Assembly: GCA_027403435.1 (NCBI GenBank)
Contig: DAHZDR010000483.1
Location: 1-10,900 of the forward strand
Length of the DNA stretch: 10,900 nucleotides
Reading direction: 5' to 3'
Origin: Deltaproteobacteria bacterium
Lineage (GTDB): Bacteria; Desulfobacterota; Binatia; Binatales; Binataceae
Made by a program: the position numbers and the translations under genes. This document shows, one piece after another, positions 4,815-10,900 of the stretch. Numbering within the stretch: the first letter of the stretch is position 1; each line of letters begins with the position of its first letter. The notes under the pieces were generated by a model, which had not been told where the DNA came from, made no database searches, and worked only from the letters and a program-made list of their open reading frames with translations.

Positions 4815-6038
4815 ATGGCGCCCGCGCCGGGTTTCGATCACAATTCACTGCCGATGCGCGTTGAAACTCCGTTGTCGTGGATTCTGGCCGCCGTCCCGCG
4901 CGAACGCCGGCGCGTGATGATCGTGGCGGGCGAGGCCTCCGGCGATCTCCATGGCGCGGACTTCGCCGCCGCGCTGCTCGCGCGCGCGCCGCAATGCGAC
5001 CTGTTTGGAATCGCGGGCGAGCGGATGCGGGCGGCCGGCGTGCGCGCGCTGGCGCGGATGGAGGATATCGCCGGACTTGGACTGGCCGAATTGAGTTCGA
5101 CGATTAGCCGCACCGTCGCCGCCTTCCGCGCGCTGCGGCGGATTCTGCGCGACGACCCTCCCGACCTGCTGGTCCTGATCGATTACGCCGAGTTCAATCT
5201 GATGCTCGCCGGCGTGGCCAGCCGCGCCGGCGTGCCGGTCCTGTACTACATCCTGCCGCAGGTATGGGCGTGGCGGCGCGGGCGGATTCGCAAGCTGGTG
5301 CGGCGGACGCGGCGGATGGCCGTGGTGTTTCCGTTCGAGGCCGAGCTGTACACGCGCGCGGGCGGCGCCGCCGCCTTCGTCGGCCATCCGCTGCTCGACC
5401 GCGTGGCGCCGGCGCGGGGACGCGCCGAAACGCTCGCGCGGCATGGTCTCGCGCCCGACGCCCGTCTGCTGACGCTGCTGCCGGGCAGCCGGCGCGCCGA
5501 AGTGCGGTATCTGTTGCCGGCGATGCTCGCGGCCGCGCGGATGCTCGCCGAACGCCATCGCCTGACGCCCGTGGTCGCGCTTGCGCCAACGCTTGCGGAG
5601 GGGGACTTGCTCGCGATCGTCTCCGCGCGGAATCTGGCCGGGACGCATGTTATTCGCGACGACACCTATAGTATCATTGCCGCCAGCGAGCTTGCCCTGG
5701 TCGCTTCCGGCACTGCGACGCTTGAGACGGCGCTGCTCGGATGCCCAATGGTGATCGCCTACAAAATGTCCTCGATTTCCTACTACGTCGCGCGGGCGCT
5801 GGTGCATGGCGTCGAGTTTGTCGGCATGCCCAATATTCTGGCCGGCCGCCGCATCGTGCCCGAGCTGATTCAGCGCCAGGTCACGCCGGAAAATCTCGCC
5901 GCCGCGGCCGAACCGATGCTGGCCGAACCGCTCCATCGCGAGACCGCGGCCGCGCTGCGCGCCGTGCGCGAACGTCTCGGCGCGCCCGGCGCGGCCGCGC
6001 GGGTGGCGGCGATGGCGCTGGAAATGATCGGATGCTGA
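4815..6038 (+). CDS. lpxB: Lipid-A-disaccharide synthase LpxB
   Basis: This glycosyltransferase (GT19) joins lipid X to UDP-2,3-diacylglucosamine, making the beta-1,6-linked tetraacyl disaccharide 1-phosphate at the cytoplasmic membrane face. Family landmarks, numbered from ATG 4815: VMIVAGEASGDLHGA (34-48), LVLIDYAEFN with Asp123 (equivalent to E. coli Asp98), YYILPQVWAWRRGR, FPFEAELY, FVGHPLLD, LLPGSRRAEV, SGTATLETALLGCPMVIAYK and MPNILAGRRIVPELIQ. The segment usually read PDFN in this family is AEFN here, a mild change. From 4815 the product is 407 residues. The in-frame ATG at 4854 gives 394 and GTG 4914 or ATG 4917 about 374; E. coli LpxB has 382. I chose 4815 because of its distance from the SCO stop (22 nt) and the G-run before it, but the start is uncertain. 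The 3' end overlaps msbA by 7 nt. Confidence 0.96.
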   Translation: MAPAPGFDHNSLPMRVETPLSWILAAVPRERRRVMIVAGEASGDLHGADFAAALLARAPQCDLFGIAGERMRAAGVRALARMEDIAGLGLAELSSTISRTVAAFRALRRILRDDPPDLLVLIDYAEFNLMLAGVASRAGVPVLYYILPQVWAWRRGRIRKLVRRTRRMAVVFPFEAELYTRAGGAAAFVGHPLLDRVAPARGRAETLARHGLAPDARLLTLLPGSRRAEVRYLLPAMLAAARMLAERHRLTPVVALAPTLAEGDLLAIVSARNLAGTHVIRDDTYSIIAASELALVASGTATLETALLGCPMVIAYKMSSISYYVARALVHGVEFVGMPNILAGRRIVPELIQRQVTPENLAAAAEPMLAEPLHRETAAALRAVRERLGAPGAAARVAAMALEMIGC

Positions 6039-7801
6039 AACTCCCCTTGCTCCATCGGCGGCTGCTGGGCTACGCGCGCCGCTATTTCTTTCCTTACGTC
6101 GCGCTGATGTTCGCGGCGATGCTGCTGCTCTCTTCGACCGAGGGCGCGATCGTCATTCTGATTCGCAATTTCACCAACCAGTTGACCGTCGCGCGCAGCC
6201 TCACGACGCTGCCGGCGCTTTGCGTCGTGTTGCTCGGGATTTTCATCGCCCGCGCGGTCGCCGCGTTCGGCGCGAATTATCTGGAAAGCTACGTCGTCCA
6301 GAAAATTACCGTCGATTTGCGCGACGACCTCAACGAAGCGCTGCAGAACCAATCGCTTTCGTTTTTCAACCGCACGCCCACCGGCGTGATGCTCTCGCGG
6401 GTGATCAACGACGTTCAGATCGTCGCGACCCACGGTGTCGCCAGCGCCTTTTCCGTGTTCGGCGACAGCGCCCGGCTGCTGGCCGTGATGGTGGGCGCGT
6501 TCTATGTCGATTGGCGCTTCACGCTGGTCGCGATCGCCGTGTTTCCCGCCGCCGTGCTGCCGATCGCCCGCTTCTCGCAGGGGATGCGGCGCATGACCAA
6601 GGACGCGCAGCGCCAGTTGAGCGGCCTGACCGTTTTGCTTCAGGAGACCTACCAGGGCAATCGCGTGGTCAAAGCCTTCGGGATGGAGGATTACGAGCGA
6701 GGCCGCTTCAAGAAGGAGCTGCGCCGCCTGTTCCGCATCCACATGCGCCTCGCCCGCATCAAGTCGATTACCGGACCGACCATGGAGGTGATGGGCGCGT
6801 TCGCGATCGTCGGCGTGATCTGGTGGGGAGCCCATGCGGTGCTCAACGGTTCGCGCACTCCCGGAGTGTTCCTTTCGTTTATCGGCGCGATGCTGCTGCT
6901 CTATCGGCCGTTCAAGAGCCTGACCCGCACCAACAACAATATCCAAGCCGGGCTGGCCGCCGCCGAGCGCGTTTTCGAGATGATGGACGCGCCGTCGGAC
7001 GTTCCGGAGGCGCCGGACGCGATCGCGCTCGCGCCGGGCGTTCATACTGTCGCCCTGGAAAACGTGAGCTTCCGTTATGGCGACGAGTGGGTGCAGCGGG
7101 ACGTCAGTCTGGAAATCGGCAAGGGCAAGGTGGTCGCGCTGGTCGGGATGAGCGGCGCGGGCAAATCGACGATCGCCGACCTGATCCCGCGCTTTTACGA
7201 CGTCCAGCGCGGCCGCGTCACGATCGACGGCGTTGATGTGCGCCAATGTTCGCTGGCCTCGCTGCGCGGCCAAATCGGACTGGTCACCCAGCATACCTTT
7301 CTGTTCAACGACACGGTCCGCGTCAATATCGCATACGGCGCGATGGATAAATCGCTTGACGACGTAATCTCCGCCGCGCGCGCCGCCAACGCCCACGACT
7401 TCATCACGCGCCTGCCGCAGGGCTACGACACGGTGATCGGCGAGTTGGGCGTGCGGCTTTCGGGCGGCGAACGCCAACGCCTGGCGATCGCCCGCGCGCT
7501 GCTCAAGAACGCGCCCATCCTGATTCTCGACGAGGCTACGTCGTCGCTCGATTCCGACTCCGAACGGCAGGTTCAGGGAGCGCTCGAGCATCTCATCCAA
7601 AATCGCACCACCCTCGTGATCGCCCATCGCTTCTCGACCGTGCGGCGCGCCGATCAGATCGTCGTACTGGCGCGCGGCCAAATCGTCGAGACCGGCACGC
7701 ACGACCAGTTGATCGCGCTCGGCCGTGAATACAGCCGCCTGCACGGTATACAATTTCTCGATGGGCCGGAGTTGAGCGGCAACGGCGGATTGGAGCATTG
7801 A
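6032..7801 (+). CDS. msbA: Lipid A export ABC transporter MsbA
   Basis: This homodimeric ABC exporter flips core-lipid A across the inner membrane using ATP. The 589-residue product (E. coli MsbA: 582) has an N-terminal type I exporter transmembrane domain (about 1-320) with hydrophobic spans such as FFPYVALMFAAMLLLSS and LVAIAVFPAAVLPIA, and the coupling-region features LSFFNRTPTGVMLSRVINDV and LQETYQGNRVVKAFGME. The nucleotide-binding domain follows: Walker A GMSGAGKST (372-380, Lys378), signature LSGGERQ (476-482), Walker B ILILDEATSSLD (Asp500, Glu501) and H-loop His532. All catalytic residues are intact. The ATG at 6032 overlaps the lpxB stop by 7 nt. Assignment as MsbA rather than another ABCB-type exporter rests on the flanking lpxB and waaA. 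The end overlaps waaA by 4 nt (TTGA). Confidence 0.96.
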   Translation: MLKLPLLHRRLLGYARRYFFPYVALMFAAMLLLSSTEGAIVILIRNFTNQLTVARSLTTLPALCVVLLGIFIARAVAAFGANYLESYVVQKITVDLRDDLNEALQNQSLSFFNRTPTGVMLSRVINDVQIVATHGVASAFSVFGDSARLLAVMVGAFYVDWRFTLVAIAVFPAAVLPIARFSQGMRRMTKDAQRQLSGLTVLLQETYQGNRVVKAFGMEDYERGRFKKELRRLFRIHMRLARIKSITGPTMEVMGAFAIVGVIWWGAHAVLNGSRTPGVFLSFIGAMLLLYRPFKSLTRTNNNIQAGLAAAERVFEMMDAPSDVPEAPDAIALAPGVHTVALENVSFRYGDEWVQRDVSLEIGKGKVVALVGMSGAGKSTIADLIPRFYDVQRGRVTIDGVDVRQCSLASLRGQIGLVTQHTFLFNDTVRVNIAYGAMDKSLDDVISAARAANAHDFITRLPQGYDTVIGELGVRLSGGERQRLAIARALLKNAPILILDEATSSLDSDSERQVQGALEHLIQNRTTLVIAHRFSTVRRADQIVVLARGQIVETGTHDQLIALGREYSRLHGIQFLDGPELSGNGGLEH

Positions 7802-9129
7802 GCGGCGCGGAACCATCCGCCCCCCGCCCGCCCGGAACCGCTTCGGCGGGCCTGCTCGGCGCGCTCTATCGCGCGCTATGGTATCCGGCGCTGCCTTTTG
7901 CGTTGCTCGCCGCGGGCGGCTTCAACGCCGCCGACCGGCGCGAGCGGCTTGGCTACGCGCCGATCGCCACGCCGCCGGCGGCGCGCCGCGTCTGGATCCA
8001 TGCCGCTTCGGTTGGCGAAATCGAGGCCGTTCGGCCGATCGCGCGCGGTCTGCTCCAGCGTCTTCCCGACGCCGCCCTGATCGTCACCACGATGACCGCG
8101 GCCGGCCGTGACGCCGCCCGCCGCCGGATTCCCGACGCGGCCGCATGGCGGCTGGCGCCGCTCGATTGTCCCGCCTCGATGCGCGCGTTTCTCGCCCGCG
8201 TCCGTCCGGCGCTGGCGTTGATCGCCGAAACCGAACTCTGGCCGAATCTGCTATGCGCGGCGGCTCGCGCCGGCGCCCGCGTGGCGATCGTCAACGGCCG
8301 CCTTTCCGAGCGCTCCCTGCGCCGCTATCGGCTGATTCAACCGCTGATCGCCGGCGCGCTCGGACGGCTCGACCTGGCGCTGGTCCAGACCGGCGACGAT
8401 GCGCGGCGGTTCATCGCGCTCGGCGCGCCGGCGCCGATCGTTATCGTTACCGGCAACACCAAGTTCGAGCGCGGAGAGCCGCCGCCGTTGCGTCCCGAGT
8501 TGCGGGACTTCGCCGCCGGCCGTCCGCTGCTGGTCGCCGGTTCGACCGCTCCGGGCGAGGAGCGGATGGCGCTGAACGCCTATCGCAATTTGCGCGAACG
8601 CTTTCCCGAACTCGCGCTGGCGCTCGCCCCACGCCATCTCGACCGCGCCGCCGCGGTCGGTACGGAAATTCAGGCGGCTGGCCTGGCTTATGCGCGGGCG
8701 AGCGCGCCGCCGTCCGCCGCGATCGGCGCGGCGGCGCCCGCAGGGCCGCGCGCGACGCCGGTGTTGCTGCTCGACACGATGGGCGAGCTGCGGACGCTGT
8801 ATGCGCACGCGGCCATCGCGTTTGTCGGCGGCAGTATCGCGCCGCCGCGCGGCGGCCAGAACCTCGCCGAACCCGCGGCGGCCGCCGTGCCTGTAATCTT
8901 CGGTCCGCATTACGAAAATCAACGCCAGATGGGCGACGCGCTGCTCGACGCCGGCGGCGCGCGCGTGGTCCGCGACGCCGCCGAATTGGAGAGTGTATGC
9001 GCCGAGTGGCTGGCCGACGCCGACGCCCGGCGCGCGGCGGGCGCGCGCGCGCGTGGCGCGTTCGAGCGGCTGGCCGGCGGATCGGCCGCCACGCTCGACC
9101 ATCTGGAGCGCCTGTTCAGGAGCGTTTGA
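7798..9129 (+). CDS. waaA: 3-deoxy-D-manno-octulosonic acid (Kdo) transferase WaaA
   Basis: This membrane-associated GT-B glycosyltransferase (GT30) adds Kdo from CMP-Kdo to lipid IVA. The 443-residue product has an N-terminal hydrophobic anchor (about 18-40), then VWIHAASVGEIEAVRPI with the presumed catalytic Glu74 in SVGE, APLDCPASMRAF, ETELWPNLL, VNGRLSERSLRRY, GNTKFE, AGSTAPGEE and the CMP-Kdo-binding end FVGGSIAPPRGGQNLAEPAA and FGPHYENQ. The TTG start at 7798 shares TTGA with the msbA stop and has GGCGGA (7784-7789) 8 nt upstream; there is no ATG in frame before the conserved region. Whether it adds one or two Kdo residues cannot be read from the sequence alone, but the Kdo-kinase gene downstream favours one. 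E. coli WaaA has 425 residues. Confidence 0.95.
   Translation: MSGAEPSAPRPPGTASAGLLGALYRALWYPALPFALLAAGGFNAADRRERLGYAPIATPPAARRVWIHAASVGEIEAVRPIARGLLQRLPDAALIVTTMTAAGRDAARRRIPDAAAWRLAPLDCPASMRAFLARVRPALALIAETELWPNLLCAAARAGARVAIVNGRLSERSLRRYRLIQPLIAGALGRLDLALVQTGDDARRFIALGAPAPIVIVTGNTKFERGEPPPLRPELRDFAAGRPLLVAGSTAPGEERMALNAYRNLRERFPELALALAPRHLDRAAAVGTEIQAAGLAYARASAPPSAAIGAAAPAGPRATPVLLLDTMGELRTLYAHAAIAFVGGSIAPPRGGQNLAEPAAAAVPVIFGPHYENQRQMGDALLDAGGARVVRDAAELESVCAEWLADADARRAAGARARGAFERLAGGSAATLDHLERLFRSV
9118..9122 (+). promoter_or_regulatory. Ribosome binding site for lpxK
   Basis: AGGAG at 9118-9122, within the end of waaA, is 9 nt before GTG 9132 but only 3 nt before the alternative TTG 9126. 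Spacing favours GTG 9132 as the lpxK start. Confidence 0.6.
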
Positions 9130-9131
9130 GC

Positions 9132-10283
9132 GTGGCTTCCGGCGCGCGGCGGCGCCCGATATTGGAGCGGATGTGGCAAGCTCCGGCGCCGCCGGCGTTG
9201 CGCGCGCCGTGGCTGTTGGCCGCCGCGGCGTCCTGCGCCTACGCCGGCGCGCTTGGGTTGCGCGAACGCTTCTGGCGTGACCGCGCGGCGCGCCCGGCGG
9301 TGCCGATTATCAGCGTCGGCAATCTCACCGTCGGCGGCAACGGCAAGACCCCGTTTACGCTTTACCTGGCGAGTCGGCTTGCCGCGCGCGGCCGGCGGGT
9401 CGCGATCTTGAGCCGCGGCTTCGGCGGCGGCGCGTCGCGCCGCGGCCGCGCCGCGATGGTCTCGGACGGCGCGCGGATTTTCGCCACGGCGCGCGAAGCG
9501 GGCGACGAGCCGGCGATGCTGGCGCGCCGCTTTGCCGGTCCGATCGCGATCGCGCGCCGCAGAATCGACGGGGTCCGCCTGCTGCTCGCCGCCGCCGCGC
9601 CCGACGCGATTATTCTCGACGACGGCTTTCAGCATCTCGCGCTCGCCCGCGACCTCGACCTGGTCCTGATCGACGCCGCGCGCGGCTTCGGCAACGGCTG
9701 GCTGTTGCCGGCGGGTCCGCTGCGCGAACGGATTGGCGCGCTGCGCCGCGCCAGCGCGATCGTGCTGGTCAATCGCGGCGGCGAAGCGCCGCCGCCCGCC
9801 GCCTTGCGCTTGCCGCCGGAAATTCCGGTATTCCGCGCGCGCCTGCGCCCTTGCGGACTGCTGCGCGCGGCCGCCGCCGGATGGCGCGAGGAACCGCTCG
9901 CCTTGGCTGGACGCCGGGTCGTCGCCGTCAGCGGCCTTGCCGATCCCGAATCGTTCCATGCGGCGTTGGCGGCGCTGGGCGCGATCGTCACGGCGACCTT
10001 CGCCTTCCCCGACCATCACGACTACGCGCGCGCCGATTGGAGCAAAATTCTCGCGGCCGCCCGGAACGCCGCGATGGTCGTCACGACGGCCAAGGATTTG
10101 GTGAAGCTCGAAAGCTTTGCCGCGGATGGTCCGCCGCTGTACGCTCTTGACCTTGAAGTCGCGCTCGACCGCGCCGACGAGGAGCGGTTGCTGGCGCTGG
10201 TGGAAGCGCGGCTCGACGCCCGGCGTCCGCCGGCTTCGGCCGCGTCCGAACGCCGCAACGGAGGTTCGCCCGATGGCGATTAG
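9132..10283 (+). CDS. lpxK: Tetraacyldisaccharide 4'-kinase LpxK
   Basis: This inner-membrane-bound P-loop kinase phosphorylates the 4' position of the tetraacyldisaccharide 1-phosphate to form lipid IVA. From GTG 9132 the product is 383 residues. It begins with the membrane-binding segment ILERMWQAP and a hydrophobic stretch, then VGNLTVGGNGKTP carrying the Walker A (Lys72; Asn70 where Thr is common), AILSRGFGGG, ILDDGFQHLALARDLD with the paired Asp163/Asp164, then GNGWLLPAGPLRE, VSGLADPESF, FPDHHDY and VTTAKDLVKL. Alternative starts are TTG 9126, sharing TTGA with the waaA stop, and ATG 9171, which would remove the ILER segment typical of the family N-terminus. At 383 residues it is longer than E. 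coli LpxK (328), partly through a basic 3' tail. The end overlaps the next gene by 11 nt. Confidence 0.95.
   Translation: MASGARRRPILERMWQAPAPPALRAPWLLAAAASCAYAGALGLRERFWRDRAARPAVPIISVGNLTVGGNGKTPFTLYLASRLAARGRRVAILSRGFGGGASRRGRAAMVSDGARIFATAREAGDEPAMLARRFAGPIAIARRRIDGVRLLLAAAAPDAIILDDGFQHLALARDLDLVLIDAARGFGNGWLLPAGPLRERIGALRRASAIVLVNRGGEAPPPAALRLPPEIPVFRARLRPCGLLRAAAAGWREEPLALAGRRVVAVSGLADPESFHAALAALGAIVTATFAFPDHHDYARADWSKILAAARNAAMVVTTAKDLVKLESFAADGPPLYALDLEVALDRADEERLLALVEARLDARRPPASAASERRNGGSPDGD
10260..10264 (+). promoter_or_regulatory. Strong ribosome binding site for the Trm112-like gene
   Basis: GGAGG at 10260-10264 lies 8 nt before ATG 10273, inside the end of lpxK. This is the clearest Shine-Dalgarno in front of an ATG in the window and confirms that the 56-codon gene is translated. 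Confidence 0.75.
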
Positions 10284-10443
10284 TCAAGACTTGCTGGAAA
10301 TTCTCGCGTGCCCAAAATGCAAGGGCGCGATCCATCTCAACGACGCCGGCGACGGTCTGGTATGCGCCGCTTGCCGGCTGCGTTACCCGATTCGCGAAGA
10401 CATCCCGATTATGCTGATCGAGGAGGCCGAAAGCCTGGGCTGA
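10273..10443 (+). CDS. Trm112/YcaR-family zinc-ribbon protein
   Basis: This small protein has 56 residues. It opens with the family N-terminus DLLEILACPKCKGAI (6-20). Two Cys-x-x-Cys pairs (Cys13/Cys16 and Cys31/Cys34) should bind one zinc, and the ending LRYPIREDIPIMLIEEA is the hallmark of Trm112p-like proteins. Eukaryotic and archaeal Trm112 activates methyltransferases; the role of bacterial YcaR-type members is not established. E. coli ycaR lies directly after lpxK and before kdsB, so the position here repeats a known neighbourhood. The ATG overlaps the lpxK end by 11 nt in another frame and has an excellent ribosome binding site. Family call is confident; function unknown. Confidence 0.93.
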   Translation: MAISQDLLEILACPKCKGAIHLNDAGDGLVCAACRLRYPIREDIPIMLIEEAESLG

Positions 10444-10460
10444 CGCGCGCTCCGCGCGCG
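10444..10460 (+). other. GC-rich hairpin immediately after the Trm112-like stop
   Basis: CGCGCGC (10444-10450) and GCGCGCG (10454-10460) make a 7-bp stem around a TCC loop, starting at the base after the stop codon. It nearly copies the hairpin at 4063-4080 (same arms, one base less in the loop). No T-run follows. It lies in the 35-nt gap before the kinase gene and may separate expression of the two, or simply reflect CG-rich composition. Confidence 0.4.
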
Positions 10461-10478
10461 CCCACGCGGCGCCTTGCC

Positions 10479-10900
10479 ATGCGACCGGACGCCGCCTTCC
10501 GCTGGCGCCGCGGATCGTTTTCCGATCCCGGTCCCGATTTTCCGCGTTTCGGCCTGGGCCGCCGGCTGCTCTATATTCGGCGCGATCTGGCGGCGCATGC
10601 GCCGGCGATCTTCGCCGCGCTGGGGACATTGCGCGCCCCGAACGCGCCCGGCAAGGGCAATCGCGCGAGCGGCTTCGCGATCCGTCCGCAAGGCGCGCCG
10701 GAATTGTTCGTGCGTTATGGCCGGCGCGGCGGGCTGATCCGCCATCTGCTCGAAGACGTGTATTTCGGCCCAATCGCGCGTCCGGTGCGTGAACTGACGG
10801 TGACCGCGGAGGCCCGGATGCGCGGCGTCGCGGTCGCCGAACCGCTCGGCGCGATCGTCGAAACGATCGCGCGCGGATTATATCGCGGCGCCTTTCTGAC
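10479..10900 (+). CDS. Kdo/WaaP-family lipopolysaccharide kinase, KdkA-like, N-terminal part (3' end outside window)
   Basis: The frame runs open from ATG 10479 through the window edge, giving 140 codons. The product resembles 3-deoxy-D-manno-octulosonic acid kinases, which phosphorylate Kdo on lipid A in the cytoplasm. Seen features: a glycine-containing nucleotide-loop-like stretch GKGNRASGF (58-66), then the family signature RYGRRGGLIRHLLEDVYFG (79-97), RPVREL with Glu105 as a candidate ATP-site Glu, and GVAVAEPLGAI (116-126), close to the typical 'gvpvp.p' block. The catalytic loop would lie beyond the window and cannot be checked. WaaP/RfaP heptose kinases and InaA-type proteins are related alternatives; the RGG signature and waaA/lpxK neighbourhood favour a Kdo kinase. 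No clear Shine-Dalgarno precedes the ATG, and no other standard start lies in frame in the gap. Confidence 0.85.
   Translation, partial: MRPDAAFRWRRGSFSDPGPDFPRFGLGRRLLYIRRDLAAHAPAIFAALGTLRAPNAPGKGNRASGFAIRPQGAPELFVRYGRRGGLIRHLLEDVYFGPIARPVRELTVTAEARMRGVAVAEPLGAIVETIARGLYRGAFL

Noticed and set aside
5741..6031. Upstream extension of the msbA frame through the end of lpxB
   Set aside because: Arg/Gly/Ala-rich shadow of lpxB with no MsbA similarity; the MsbA N-terminus fits ATG 6032.
5870..7816. 648-codon open frame on the minus strand opposite lpxB and msbA
   Set aside because: It lies opposite intact, motif-complete msbA. Its translation is rich in Arg, His, Ala, Gln and Asp with no recognisable domain, as expected of a shadow frame in GC-rich codon usage.
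8145..9131. Long upstream extension of the lpxK frame through waaA
   Set aside because: The extension is an Arg-rich shadow of waaA. The lpxK family begins near ILERMW, and a ribosome binding site marks GTG 9132.
1..10900. CRISPR arrays, insertion sequences, tRNA or rRNA genes, attachment sites
   Set aside because: No regularly spaced repeats, transposase-like products, terminal inverted repeats with target duplications or tRNA-like cloverleafs were seen; nearly all of the window is covered by lipid A and envelope genes.

Overview
The window is a single-strand, all-plus block of outer-membrane biogenesis genes from a GC-rich diderm (Gram-negative) bacterium. Genes are packed tightly and many starts are GTG, TTG or non-standard. 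Order as read: bamA (3' end only) - skp - fabZ - lpxA - lpxI - Gfo/Idh/MocA oxidoreductase - SCO1/SenC - lpxB - msbA - waaA - lpxK - Trm112/YcaR-like - kdkA-like Kdo kinase (5' part only). The use of LpxI rather than LpxH, the oxidoreductase next to it, and the lpxB-msbA-waaA-lpxK run resemble deltaproteobacterial-type lineages (Desulfobacterota, Binatota and similar). That placement is inference from gene order and GC content and has low confidence.

Region by region: 1-1058 carries outer-membrane protein assembly (BamA C-terminus, periplasmic chaperone Skp). Positions 1084-3117 carry early lipid A synthesis: FabZ (hydroxyacyl-ACP dehydratase), LpxA (first acylation of UDP-GlcNAc) and LpxI (UDP-diacylglucosamine hydrolysis to lipid X). 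Positions 3104-4060 encode a GnnA-like NAD-dependent oxidoreductase. Positions 4139-4792 encode a copper-chaperone lipoprotein of the SCO family, which has no obvious link to lipid A. Positions 4815-10283 return to lipid A: LpxB (disaccharide synthase), MsbA (flippase), WaaA (Kdo transferase), LpxK (4'-kinase). Positions 10273-10443 encode a 56-residue zinc-ribbon protein of the Trm112 family, and 10479 to the window end is the start of a Kdo/WaaP-family kinase.

Most lipid A junctions overlap or abut (4 to 14 nt overlaps), so translational coupling is likely. The clear exceptions are both sides of the SCO gene (78 and 22 nt gaps), the skp leader (124 nt) and the gap before the kinase (35 nt). 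No convincing promoter or U-tract terminator was found, so the block reads as one transcription unit entering and leaving the window.

The window is largely a recognisable lipid A operon, not a new system. Points worth a second look: a probable ATA start codon for lpxA overlapping the fabZ stop, a SCO copper chaperone inside the operon, the missing lpxD between skp and fabZ, a GnnA-like gene without its transaminase partner, an alanine at the LpxA acyl-chain ruler position, and a YcaR/Trm112 gene overlapping lpxK followed by a Kdo kinase.
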